A stretch of DNA of 64,000 nucleotides, taken from NCBI GenBank assembly GCA_963823275.1, contig CAWGKW010000002.1, positions 496,001 to 560,000 of the forward strand, given 5' to 3'. Source of the stretch: RHKX01 sp963823275. GTDB taxonomy: Bacteria; Actinomycetota; Thermoleophilia; Solirubrobacterales; 70-9. The notes under the pieces were generated by a model that did no database searches, was not told where the DNA came from, and saw only the letters and a list, made by a program, of their open reading frames with translations. Position numbers and translations under genes: made by a program. This document shows positions 18,008-27,375 of the stretch, piece by piece; positions within the stretch are counted from its first letter, which is position 1; each line of letters begins with the position of its first letter.

Positions 18008-20097
18008 ATGCCGGACCTGAAGCCGGGAACCGTATTCGCCGGACACCGGATCGAGGGAATCGCCGGACGCGGCGGCATGGGGACCGTCTATCGCGCCACC
18101 CACCTGGCGCTCGACCACGTCGTCGCCCTGAAGGTGATCTCGGCCGATCTGGCCGCCGACGACGCCTTTCGCGAGCGCTTCCGCTCGGAATCGCGGATCG
18201 CCGTATCGCTGCGCCATCCGAACGTGGTCCCGATCCACCACGCCGGCGAGGAGGACGGGCTCCTGTTCGTGACCATGGACCTCGTCGACGGACCCGATCT
18301 GCGGCGGATGCTGATCGCCGGCGGCACGCTGCCCCCGACCGGGCGATCAAGATCGTCGGCCAGGTCGCCTCGGCCCTCGACGTCGCCCACTCCCGAGGCC
18401 TCGTACATCGCGACATCAAGCCCGGGAACATCCTGGTCGAGCGCGACTCCGACGACCGCGCGTTCCTGACCGACTTCGGCCTCGCCAAGCGGTTCGACCA
18501 GGCGACCGATGCGGGCGCGCTGACCCGGACCGGCGCCTTCGTCGGGACCCTCGACTACGTCGCTCCCGAGCAGATCCGCGGCGACCGGGTCGACGCTCGC
18601 ACCGACGTCTACGCGCTCGGGTGTGTCCTCTACGAGGCGATCTCCGGGCGCGCGCCCTTCGCCGACCGGGAGGAGAACGTCGCCAAGATCTACGCCCACC
18701 TGCAGGACGAGCCGCCCTGGCTCCCCGGCGACGGCGGCACCGAGGGAGAGCTCGACGAGGTGATCGCCAGGGCCCTCGCCAAGGAGCCCGCCGACCGCTA
18801 TCCGTCAGCCGGCGATCTCGCGCGCGCCGCCGCCGCCGCGATCGAGGGTGAGGAGGTCCTGCGCTCGGCCGAGCGCAGCGTCGCCACCGGCAAGGCTGCC
18901 CCCGAGACCGGCGAGCCGGCGAATCCGCCGATGCCGATCACCGACACCGTTGAGTCCGAGGTTGCCGCCGAACCGGATCCCGAGCCGACTCAGCCACTCT
19001 CGGCCGTCCCCGAGGCCTACGCGGCCACCGAGCAGCGGACGTCGGAGACGACGGTCGAGCCCGGATCGCCGCCGCCTCGAGATCAGCCGCCGTCACCAGC
19101 CGGCCGGGGTCCGCGCTGGGGCCGGATCGCCGGAGCCCTCGCCGCCGCGGCGGTCGTGCTCGTAGTCGCGGTGATCGCGCTCGGCGGCGGAGGGGATGGC
19201 AACGTGGGGGCCGAGCAGGCGTCGAGCACGCCGGGTGGTTCGGGAGCCGCAGAGCCGAGGCGGGTCGGCGATCCCATCGACGTCGCGACGATGCCGGTCG
19301 GGATCACCGTCGCCGACGGGACCGTCGCCGTGGCCTCCCGGTCCGGACGAGCGCTGACGCTGATCGACGAGGGAACGCGTGAGACGACCCAGATCATCGA
19401 CCTTCCCGCCGATGGTCAGGAGGTCGCGATCGACGATGACAACGCCTGGGTCACGATGCCCACCGACTCGTCGGTGCTCAAGGTGCCCCTCGGTGGCGGA
19501 GAGGCCCAGCCTCCGATCCCCGTCGGCTCGCCGCCCTTCGGCGTCGCATCCGACGGCAGCTCGGTCTGGGTCGCTCAGCCGGAGGCGCAGCAGATCACCT
19601 CGATCGATATCGCCGATCTGACCACGGCCCCGACGAAGATTCCCGAGTCGACCGAGCCGACCGAGCTGGCCGTCTCCGACGGAACGATCTGGGTGGTGGA
19701 TCGCAACTCGGAGCTGTTCTGGTTCGAGGCCGACATCCCCGGTGAGCAGCAGTCCGTCGGACTGGGGGATAACCCGAAGGGCGTGGCCGTCGGCGGCGGT
19801 TCCGTCTGGGTGGCGAACACGGACAGCAGCAACGTCGTCGAGTTCGACGAGGACGGCAACCAGCTCGACTCGATCGATGTCGGCGGTGAGCCCCGCCTCG
19901 TCGCCTACGGCTTCGGGAGGGTGTGGGTGGCGAACGGTGCCGGCCGCGTCGACGTGATCGACCCTGCGAACGACAACTCGATCGAGACGGTCGGCATCGA
20001 AGGATCGCCCGAGGGCGTGGCCGTAGGCAGCGACGAGGTCTGGGTGACCACGGGCCTGAACGGTGACTCCGTTCAGCGCATCGATCCGGGCGGCTGA
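18008..20097 (+). CDS. PknB-type Ser/Thr protein kinase with extracellular beta-propeller sensor (one frameshift)
   Basis: The kinase domain holds the glycine loop, the ALKVIS lysine, the catalytic loop HRDIKPGN, DFG and the APEQ segment. It is followed by a Pro/Glu-rich juxtamembrane linker, one membrane helix (about 19126-19185) and an extracellular domain of six repeats centred on WV (NAWVTMP, SVWVAQP, TIWVVDR, SVWVANT, RVWVANG, EVWVTTG). The repeats match an NHL/YVTN-type beta-propeller. The frame breaks at the C run 18332-18336: adding one C restores a continuous protein of about 696 residues. The substrate and signal are unknown. Confidence 0.88.
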
Positions 20098-20124
20098 ACC
20101 GATCGGTCGTGTGATCGTGTCCTC

Positions 20125-20190
20125 TGTGGGGCCACGATCGCACTACCGATTGGCGCGGCGCCCCGCGAGGCGCCGCGGTGTGGCCCCACA
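20125..20190. repeat. Nested inverted repeats between convergent genes
   Basis: TGTGGGGCCA at 20125-20134 pairs with TGGCCCCACA at 20181-20190. Inside it CGCGGCGCC (20154-20162) pairs perfectly with GGCGCCGCG (20169-20177). The structure lies 3' of the kinase gene and next to a second hairpin, so it may be part of a compound terminator or fold in the mRNA. Confidence 0.6.
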
Positions 20191-20194
20191 ACGA

Positions 20195-20220
20195 CGAGAC
20201 CCCGCCGGGGCGGGGTCTCG
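20195..20220. terminator. Bidirectional hairpin terminator between the kinase and secreted-protein genes
   Basis: CGAGACCCCGCC and GGCGGGGTCTCG form a perfect 12-base inverted repeat with a two-base centre. It lies between convergent genes. No U run follows on either side, so it would be a GC-rich L-type terminator. Confidence 0.65.
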
Positions 20221-20251
20221 CATCGTCCGATCGTGAACTCCGGGTTGATGG

Positions 20252-20842
20252 CTACTTGATGACGCCCTCGATCAGCAGCCAGCAACCGTCGTCGGAGCCG
20301 AGGCTCTGCATCGCGTTGCCGACCTTCAGCGCCGGGCTGTAGAGCAGGGTGTTGTCCCCACCGGAGCTGCAGCGCAGCGTGCTGGTCCGCCTGGTGCTGA
20401 TGGCGAGCTGCTCGCCCTTGTGCACCTCGATGCCGTCGAGCTTGAACTTCTCCACGTCGTAGGTGTTGGAGTTCGGGTTGTCCTGGCCCTCGTAGTTGAT
20501 CCGCGGGCCCTGGGTGACGACCTTGGCCTTCTGCTGATCGTTGACCTTGACGAGCTGGAGCTTGAAGTTGCCCGCCTCGCCGGCGATCAGCCTGATCTCC
20601 TTCAGCTCGCCGGTCTTCGGCGCCTTCTCGCCGCCTGCATTGCCGTAGGCGTCGTTGAGGACCCAGGTGCACTTCTTGCCTTCGAAGCCATTGCACTCGT
20701 GTGCGGTTCCGGCGTTCGAGGGCTGGACGTTCGGCGTCACGTGGGCGCCGAACATCGTCGAGGCCTGGGCCTGCGACGTTGCGCCGATCATGGCGACGGC
20801 GGCAACGAGGAGAGCTGCGATGGTCTTGACGTTCTTGAACAT
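20252..20842 (-). CDS. Secreted protein of unknown function
   Basis: The 196-residue product starts with a clear signal peptide (basic MFKNVK, hydrophobic AALLVAAVAMIGA, cleavage near SQAQA). The mature part has four cysteines in two pairs (HECNGFEGKKCTW and STLRC/DDGC) suggesting disulphides, and is predicted by eye to be beta-rich. AAGGGA sits 8 bases before the ATG, which is why the upstream frame start at 20932 is rejected. No family is recognised. Confidence 0.75.
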   Translation of the reverse strand: MFKNVKTIAALLVAAVAMIGATSQAQASTMFGAHVTPNVQPSNAGTAHECNGFEGKKCTWVLNDAYGNAGGEKAPKTGELKEIRLIAGEAGNFKLQLVKVNDQQKAKVVTQGPRINYEGQDNPNSNTYDVEKFKLDGIEVHKGEQLAISTRRTSTLRCSSGGDNTLLYSPALKVGNAMQSLGSDDGCWLLIEGVIK

Positions 20843-21005
20843 GGTCGATTCCCTTCGGTTGATTGCCCGCTGCGTTTCCCTTTCGCGGCGGTGAATCCAG
20901 AATCGCCCGAAGCGGGTCCCGCCAACAGGCACCCGCGGGCGGGAGCCGGACCCCGCGCCGGGTGGTGGTGTTCACCCCGGGGTGGCGACCACCGAACGTG
21001 GAGGT

Positions 21006-21689
21006 TCAGAGGTCGCGTTCGGAGATCAGGCCGGATTGCATCGCCCGCTGGACGAGGTCGACCCGCTTGCCGCTCTGCGGAGCGTCGGCGAGGTCGAACT
21101 TCTCGAACAGCGCTCGCAGGTGGGTCTTGACGGCGTCGACGCTCAGGTGCAGCTCCTCGCCGATCTGGGCGTTTGTGGCCGGGCTGGCGAATGCCGCCCC
21201 GTCCTTGAACGGGCGGCAGAGCGCGACAGGACCCGGCGCTGGGCAGGGGAGACGCCCGCCGCCGCCGCGATGTCGCTGGAGACGACGGTCGATTCGCCGC
21301 CGGCCACGACCGGCGCCCGGAACTGGATCCGGGTCCGCCCGACCCTGATCACGTCGCCGTCGCGCAGCATCCTGCGGCCGCGGACCCTCTCCTCGTTGAC
21401 GAACGAGCCGTTCGTCGAGAGCCCGTCGTCGACCAGGGTGCAGTCGGAGCCGACGAACTCGATCTGGGAGTGAAGCTTCGAGACCTCGCCGTCGGCGGGC
21501 AGCGAGATATCGGCGGAGGGGCTGCGTCCGATCCAGATCTCGCCCCGATCGCCCTCGATCGTCCTGATCTCCTGTTCGCCCGTCGGCGTCGCGGAAGATC
21601 AGCAGCGGCAGGCCCAGTCGTTCCATCTCGATCTGCGCCTTCAGCTCGACGGCGCTCTGCGCTCGCGGCTGATCTCCGGGGACGCTCAT
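21006..21689 (-). CDS. FHA domain protein with C-terminal LuxR-like helix-turn-helix (two frameshifts)
   Basis: The conserved protein has an FHA domain (IWIGRSPSADISL, then SKLHSQI and STNGSFVN, the phosphothreonine-binding loops). A DNA-binding segment follows (NAQIGEELHLSVDAVKTHLRALFEKF). The frame is interrupted near 21583, where one extra base fits, and near 21232, where one base seems missing. Correcting both joins the parts. FHA domains bind phosphothreonine, so this could be a transcription factor acting downstream of the PknB-type kinase 0.9 kb away; that link is inference. Confidence 0.8.
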   Translation of the reverse strand: MSVPGDQPRAQSAVELKAQIEMERLGLPLLIFRDADGRTGDQDDRGRSGRDLDRTQPLRRYLAARRRRGLEASLPDRVRRLRLHPGRRRALDERLVRQRGEGPRPQDAARRRRDQGRADPDPVPGAGRGRRRIDRRLQRHRGGGGRLPCPAPGPVALCRPFKDGAAFASPATNAQIGEELHLSVDAVKTHLRALFEKFDLADAPQSGKRVDLVQRAMQSGLISERDL

Positions 21690-21743
21690 ACCCGGCAAGG
21701 TAGCGCCGCGGGGGGACGTGCGGTCGTCAATGGGCGGCGCTTG

Positions 21744-21749
21744 TATACA
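21744..21749 (+). promoter_or_regulatory. Candidate -10 element of the pnt operon
   Basis: TATACA lies 14 bases before the ATG at 21764. TACATT at 21746-21751 is an alternative. No Shine-Dalgarno sequence is present between it and the start codon, so the leader would be only a few bases. Confidence 0.4.
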
Positions 21750-21763
21750 TTCCCCGCCCGTCC

Positions 21764-22892
21764 ATGCGGTTAGGTGTCCCGAAAGAGTCTCTGGAGGGGG
21801 AACGGCGAGTTGCGCTGATCCCCGACACGGTCAAGTCGCTCGTCGGCAGGGGCCTCGAGGTCGTGGTCGAGTCGGGCTCCGGCGTCGCCGCCGGGCATCC
21901 CGACGACCAGTACGCCGACGCCGGCGCGACGATCGGCGATGCTTGGGGGGCGGACATCGTCCTCCGGGTCGCGCCACCGACGCTCGAGGAGATCGGCCGC
22001 ATCGGCTCCGGCAAGGTGCTGATCGGCTTTCTGCAGCCGCTCACCGCCACCGACACGACCAGAGCTCTCGCCGGCGGGCGACGTCACCTCCTTCGCGGTC
22101 GAGGCGATCCCGAGGATCACCCGAGCCCAGGCCATGGATGCACTCTCCTCGCAGGCCAACGTCGCCGGTTACGCGGCCGCATTGCTGGCGGCTCGTGAGG
22201 CCGGCCGCTTCTTCCCGATGATGACCACCGCCGCCGGCACTGTCTCCCCGGCCCGGGTGATGGTGCTCGGCGCCGGCGTTGCGGGCCTGCAGGCGATCGC
22301 CACCGCCAAGCGCCTCGGCGCCGTCGTCAGCGGCTTCGACATCAGGCGCGCCGCCTGGGAGCAGATCAAGTCCCTCGGCGGCCGGCCGCTCGAGCTCGAC
22401 TTCATCCCCGACGCCGAGGACGAGGGCGGCTACGCGCGACCGCTGACCGACGAGGAGAACCAGCAGGTCCGCGAGGCGCTCGCCGAGAACGCAGTCCAGA
22501 CAGGACGTGATCATCACGCACGGCCCTGATCCCCGGCCGACCCGCGCCGATCCTGATCACCGCCGAGGGCGTCCGCAACATGGCCCCGGGCTCGGTGATC
22601 ATCGACCTGGCCGGTGAGAGCGGCGGCAACTGCGAGCTGACCAAGGCGGGGGAGACGGTGCGTCAGCAACGGGGTCAAGGTGATCGCCCCGGCCAACCTG
22701 CCGAGCGATATGCCCGCCCACGCCTCCCAGCTCTACGCCAAGAACCTCGAGAACTTCATCGGCCTGATCACCGGCGAGGAGGGCGAGCTCGAACCTCGAC
22801 TTCGAGCGACGAGGTCGTCGTCGGGCGCCTGCCTGACGCATGGCGGCGAGATCAAGAACGAGCGGGCGAAGTCCGTGGTCGAGGGCAGCTGA
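21764..22892 (+). CDS. pntAA: NAD(P) transhydrogenase subunit alpha part 1 (PntAA), multiple frameshifts
   Basis: This is the NAD(H)-binding domain I of proton-translocating transhydrogenase, which drives hydride transfer from NADH to NADP+ with the proton gradient. Family blocks appear in order: the N-terminus RLGVPKESLEGERRVALIP, SSQANVAGYAA, and the NAD loop VLGAGVAGLQAIATAKRLGA followed by VSGFDIR. They are spread over three frames. Indels are inferred near 22070, 22505, 22533, 22655 (about four bases), 22785, 22808 and 22823. The protein stays conserved on both sides of each, so the gene is probably intact in the organism. Confidence 0.88.
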
Positions 22893-22906
22893 GGGAGCAA
22901 GCCGAG

Positions 22907-23224
22907 ATGGATCTGGTCACCAACATCACGATCTTCGTCCTCGCCGCCTTCGTCGGCTTCGAGGTGATCTCGAAGGTTCCGGCAACGCTGCACACCCCGC
23001 TGATGTCGCAGACCAACGCGATCCACGGCATCGTCATGCTCGGCGGCCTGATCGTCGCCGGCTACGCCGAGGGCGGCCTCGAGCTGACCATCGCGTTCAT
23101 CGCGATCGCCTTCGGTGCGATCAACATCGTCGGTGGCTTCATGGTCACCGACCGGATGCTCGGGATGTTCGGCCGCAAGAAGCCCGCCAAGAAGCCGGAT
23201 GCGGACTCGGAGTCGGGGAGCTGA
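22907..23224 (+). CDS. pntAB: NAD(P) transhydrogenase subunit alpha part 2 (PntAB)
   Basis: This 105-residue membrane subunit has three or four hydrophobic helices containing the family segments TPLMSQTNAIHGIV and ITIAFGAINIVGGF-like. It forms part of the proton channel (domain II) with PntB. It is intact in one frame, starts 14 bases after pntAA and ends one base before the pntB start. The lysine-rich tail KKPAKK faces the cytoplasm. Confidence 0.93.
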   Translation: MDLVTNITIFVLAAFVGFEVISKVPATLHTPLMSQTNAIHGIVMLGGLIVAGYAEGGLELTIAFIAIAFGAINIVGGFMVTDRMLGMFGRKKPAKKPDADSESGS

Positions 23225-23225
23225 C

Positions 23226-24647
23226 GTGGCGATCCTGACCGCAGTCTTCGAGCCGGGCGGCGACGCGGCGACGCTGCTCTACGTCGTCTCCTTCTCGATG
23301 TTCATCATCGGGATCAAGCAGGGCACCCACCCGACCACGGCCAAGCGCGGCAACATGATCGCCGCCGTCGGCATGCTGATCGCCGTGATCACGACCCTGC
23401 TGCTCGACGGCATCGGCAACTGGGGTGTGATCTTCGGCGCCCTGCTGGTCGGCGGCGCCGTCGGCATGATCGCCTCGCTCCGCGTGCAGATGACCGAGAT
23501 GCCGCAGATGGTCGCCCTCTACAACGGGGTCGGCGGCGGCGCCGTCGCCCTGATCGCCTGGTCGGAGTTCCGCCACGGCATGGGCGGCGACTTCCCGCTC
23601 GAGGAGTTCATCCCGATCCTGTTCTCCGCCGTGATCGGTTCGATCTCCTTCTGGGGCTCCAACATCGCCTTCGCCAAGCTTCAGGATCTGATCCCGACCA
23701 AGCCCCTGGCGATCCCCGGCCAGCAGGTCGTCAACGCCCTGCTCCTGGTCGGCATCATCGTGGCGTCTGCATCGTGCTCTCGATCGACCACGACAGCGGC
23801 CCCTCTCAGGCTCTCTTCATCGGCGTCCTGATCGCCGCGGCCCTGCTCGGCAACCTCGTCGTCCTTCCGATCGGCGGCGCCGACATGCCGGTCGTGATCT
23901 CGCTTCTCAACGCCGCAACCGGTCTGTCGGCCGCGGCCGCGGGCTTCTCGCTCGACAACGTCGCGCTGATCGTCGCCGGCACCCTGGTCGGCTCATCGGG
24001 AACGCTCCTGACCATGGAGATGGCGACCGCGATGAACCGATCGGTCCCGAACATCCTCTTCGCCGGTTTCGGCGGCGCGCCCGCCGGCGGGGGCGCTGGA
24101 TCCGCCGAGGAGCGGCCGCACCGTTCCGTCACCGCCCAGGACGCGGCGATCTCGCTCACCTACGCCGACTCGGTCGTGATCGTCCCCGGCTACGGCCTCG
24201 CGGTCGCGCAGGCCCAGCATGCCGTCAAGGAGATGGCCAACGAGCTCGAGGCTGCGCGGGGTCGAGGTCCGCTACGCGATCCATCCCGTGGCCGGCCGCA
24301 TGCCCGGCCACATGAACGTCCTGCTGGCCGAGGCCGACGTGCCCTACGAGAAGCTCGTCGAGATGGAGGACATCAACCCCGACATGCCCCGGACCGACGT
24401 CGCCGTCGTGATCGGCGCCAACGACGTCACCAATCCGGCCGCCAAGAACGATCCCGACAGCCCGATCGCCGGGATGCCGATCATCGAGGTCGGTGAGGCC
24501 CAGCAGGTGATCGTGATCAAGCGTTCCATGAGCCCCGGCTTCGCCGGTATCGACAACGACCTCTTCTACATGGAGAAGACCGCGATGCTCTTCGACGACG
24601 CCAAGAAGGCGGTTCAGGAGATCGCCGGCGAGATCACGAACCTCTGA
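23226..24647 (+). CDS. pntB: NAD(P) transhydrogenase subunit beta (PntB), two frameshifts
   Basis: The N-terminal two thirds carry the remaining membrane helices of domain II. The C-terminal third is the NADP(H)-binding domain III with VIVPGYGLAVAQAQ, HPVAGRMPGHMNVLLAEA, VVIGANDVTNPAA and the SMSPGFAGIDN motif. A GTG start one base after the pntAB stop suggests coupling. One G appears to be missing near 23762 (GTGGCGTC should read GTGGGCGTC) and one base appears extra near 24253. With these corrected the protein is about 474 residues, a normal PntB length. Confidence 0.92.
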
Positions 24648-24662
24648 CGGGTTGGCAGCCGC

Positions 24663-24795
24663 CGGCTCGTCGTCATCGGCCGGCTCACGGCCAGATGGCC
24701 GCATTGCCGACCTCTTCCTAGACCCGGCGCCCGCCAACCTCGTCAGTACCTCTCGGAGGCAGGCGTCGGCTCGTCGTCATCGGCCAGATGGCCGC
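24663..24795 (+). repeat. Imperfect direct repeat between pntB and lapA
   Basis: CGGCTCGTCGTCATCGGCC occurs at 24663-24681 and again at 24767-24785. Each copy is followed by GGCCAGATGGCCGC, after an 11-base insert in the first copy and directly (sharing bases) in the second. The 172-base interval between pntB and lapA holds no gene. Confidence 0.6.
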
Positions 24796-24819
24796 GGCGC
24801 GACCGGCGCCGCCTCTTCG

Positions 24820-25098
24820 CTACTTCCTCTCGTCGCCCTCGCGCTTGCGACCGCGACGGACGTGCGGGAGCAGCCACCCGGCGAGCGCGCCGAGAGCGAA
24901 GGTGATGATCAGCACGAAGAACAGCGGCATGCTGGCGGTGGCGAAGATGAAGTCGACCGAAACCTCCTGCGAGTTCTGGAAGATGAGCACGAGCGCGACG
25001 ATCACCACCGCGATCGCGGCGTAGAAGCGCCAGCTCCGTTCGCCCCTGGGCTTCTGACCCGGGAGCGGCGCGGGTCCCCGATGCGGTCGGTCACTCAT
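24820..25098 (-). CDS. LapA domain (DUF1049) membrane protein
   Basis: This 92-residue protein has two membrane helices: YAAIAVVIVALVLIFQNSQEVSVDF, with the FQNSQ motif typical of LapA/DUF1049, and PLFFVLIITFALGALAGWLL. A basic cytoplasmic tail follows. In Gram-negatives LapA acts in lipopolysaccharide assembly; in actinobacteria the role is unknown. TAGGGT lies 9 bases before the ATG with an AAGGA between them. It is intact inside the frameshift-rich tract. Confidence 0.85.
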   Translation of the reverse strand: MSDRPHRGPAPLPGQKPRGERSWRFYAAIAVVIVALVLIFQNSQEVSVDFIFATASMPLFFVLIITFALGALAGWLLPHVRRGRKREGDERK

Positions 25099-25159
25099 TC
25101 CTTCGCGACCCTATCGCCTTTAGTCACGAAACCGGCCCCACGCGTGCGCCGGCGATCCC

Positions 25160-25165
25160 TAGCGT
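25160..25165 (+). promoter_or_regulatory. Leaderless -10 element
   Basis: TAGCGT is followed by exactly six bases (CCGCCC) and then the ATG at 25172, with no ribosome binding site. Confidence 0.5.
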
Positions 25166-25171
25166 CCGCCC

Positions 25172-26105
25172 ATGGCGGGCATCGCAGGCAACCGACGGTT
25201 TCGGGATCACGGCCAGGCGACCCCCGAGTACGCGGGTCTGGTGCTGTTCTTGGCGGCTCTCTTCACGGTCCTTGCCGCGGTCGCCGGACCGTCGCTGCCG
25301 GGCGTGCGGTCTCCCCCGAGCACTGGCCTCCAAAGTGCTCTGCGCGGTCGGGTCGAGCAGTCTCCTGCGCCGCGGGGCGATGGACGAGGGCGACGCCTTC
25401 GCCGATGTCGGCCACCGAGGCGGCCTACGGTCGGGAGATCGCGGACCTGCTCGACCGCCATGCGCCCGACATCTTCTTCGAGCGGGACGACTTCGCCTCC
25501 CTCCCGGTCGACTTCCGCGAGTGCCGGGCTCGCAGCTGCGCAGACACGATTCGGCCGGGCTCGGTCCATGCGACCCAGACCGGCCTGCCGCCGGTCGCGT
25601 TCACCCACGTCGTCGATTGCCGCGGTACCCCGCGTCCGTCGGCGCTACGACTGCAGCGGTGAGCGCGCGGGAACACGTCTATCTGCAGTACTGGCTCTAC
25701 TACCCCGACAGCCTCACTCACGGGCTTGGGCCGCGTCGGCGGCTTTCATCAGGACGACTGGGAGAGCTTTCAGGTCCGCGATCGCCGCCGATGGCGTCCG
25801 CGCTGCAAGGGCCAGCTCTCACCATGGCTACAACGGCGCGCAGCGGCGGCGTCGGCAGCATCGGCAGCGACACCGGCTGGAGCCCGCGACCCGGCTGGGA
25901 TACGAGCCTGAACGTCCTCCACGTCGCGGCCGGAAGCCACGCCGGGACGACCCAGATCTCCTACGGCGACAGCCGGGCGATCCACCGCGATGACCTGGTC
26001 CTGATCCCGGCCGAGCCCCTGGCCGGCTCCTCGCCGGCCGGCTTCGCGGTCTCTCCGCCCTGGGAGAAGGCGGTCTGGCGCGATCCCGAGTCGATGGGTA
26101 CCTGA
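25172..26105 (+). CDS. Pilin-like N-terminus fused to Vps62-like domain, about seven frameshifts
   Basis: The protein begins with a class III (Flp/archaeal-type) signal segment GQATPEYAGLVLFLAAL followed by a hydrophobic helix. The globular part resembles Vps62-related proteins: VYLQYWLYYPDS, then HQDDWESFQV, SSHHGYNG and HVAAGSHAG. These conserved pieces sit in all three frames, with indels inferred near 25310, 25400, 25635, 25662, 25724, 25770 and 25840. The function is unknown. The protein is probably membrane-anchored with the Vps62-like part outside. It is possibly intact in the organism. Confidence 0.6.
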
Positions 26106-26149
26106 TGAGCCGACCGGGAGAACCCGTGTGCCCCGCGATCGGGCCTGGG

Positions 26150-26155
26150 TAGGCT
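26150..26155 (+). promoter_or_regulatory. Leaderless -10 element of egtB
   Basis: TAGGCT is followed by six bases (GAGCCG) and then ATC at 26162, the codon where the egtB frame should begin. The spacing equals that of other leaderless candidates here. Confidence 0.45.
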
Positions 26156-26161
26156 GAGCCG

Positions 26162-27363
26162 ATCGCGGCGCCGACGAAGGCAACCGATAGGACGGCAATC
26201 GCGGAGCGACTCGCCGAGGCGCGCGAGCGCACGCTGGCTGCTGGTCGAGCAGCTCAGCGACGAGCAGCTCAACACGGTCTACTCGCCGATCCTCAGTCCG
26301 CTCGCCTGGGATCTCGGCCACATCGCCAACTTCGAGGAGCTCTGGCTCGTGCAGACGGCCGGCGGCCGCGAGCCTCTGAACGGGGATCTGGGCCGGATCT
26401 ACGATGCGATCGAGAACCCGCGCGCGGAGCGCAACGAGCTGCCGATCCTTCGTGGCGAGGACTCTGCGCAGGTACATGGCGGACGTTCGCGGGCGCACGC
26501 TCGAGGTGCTGGACGAGCTCGACCTCGACCGACCCCGAGAACCCGGTGCTCCGCGACGGCTTCGCCTACGAGATGCTGATCGCCCACGAGCATCAGCACA
26601 ACGAGACGATGCTGCAGCTGCTGCAGATGGTCGACGGCTACGAGCCGCCGCTCGAGCGACCCGACCCGGCCGCCGACCGGCGCCCAGCGGCCCCGAGATG
26701 GTCAGCGTCGACGGTGGTGCTCACGAGGTCGGCGCCCCCGGCACCGGCTTCGCCTACGACAACGAGCGGCCTCGCCATCGCGGTCGAGCTCGGGCCCTTC
26801 CGGATCGATCGCCGCCCGGTCAGCAACGGCGACTTCGCCGAGTTCGTCGCCGAGACCGGCGCCGAGCCGCCGCTCTACTGGGAACGCGACGGCGAGGGCG
26901 ACTGGGTCGACACCACCTTCGGCCGCCGCACCGAGCTGGACCGCGAGGCCGCCCGTGGTCCACGTCGACCATGGCCAGGCGAGCGCCTTCGCGGCTGGGC
27001 CGGGTAAGCGCCTGCCGACCGAGTTCGAGTGGGAGGTGGCGGCCGCGGGGTCCGATCCAGCGCCGCGCAATCTCGATCAGGAGGCCTTCCGGCCGCTCCC
27101 GCGATCGCAGCGACAACGCTTCCTCGTGTAACGCATTGGCCCTGCTCGGAGACGTGTGGGAATGGACGAGTTCCGATCTGGTCGGCTACCCGGGTTTCGA
27201 AGCGTTTCCGTACCCCGAGTACTCGGAGGTCTTCTTCGGTCGCGGCTACCCGGTTCTCCGGGGCGGGTCGTGGGCGACCCGCAGGAACGTGATCCGCACC
27301 TCGCTTCCGCAACTGGGACCTTCCGCGAGCGTCGACAGATCTTCTCCGGATTCCGCTGCGTAG
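26162..27363 (+). CDS. egtB: Ergothioneine biosynthesis sulfoxide synthase EgtB-like, ten or more frameshifts
   Basis: EgtB joins hercynine with a thiol and oxygen at a non-haem iron. The DinB-like N-terminal domain has the iron ligands in LAWDLGHIANFEE and HEHQHNETMLQ. The C-terminal formylglycine-generating-enzyme-like domain shows FRIDRRPVSNGDFAEF, RLPTEFEWEVAAAG, GDVWEWTSS and LRGGSW. The pieces lie in all three frames, with indels inferred near 26235, 26460, 26530, 26680, 26768, 26955, 26995, 27003, 27105, 27308 and 27330. No ATG, GTG or TTG exists in frame after the upstream stop. ATC at 26162 behind a -10 is the likely start position. Confidence 0.85.
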
Positions 27364-27375
27364 GTGACCGAGTAG

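Noticed and set aside
18330..18345. Programmed ribosomal frameshift in the kinase
   Set aside because: It lies inside the catalytic domain without a slippery heptamer and downstream structure, and many neighbours have the same kind of break.
21764..24647. Transhydrogenase operon as true pseudogenes
   Set aside because: Protein conservation is intact on both sides of each break, with no added stops or missense decay.
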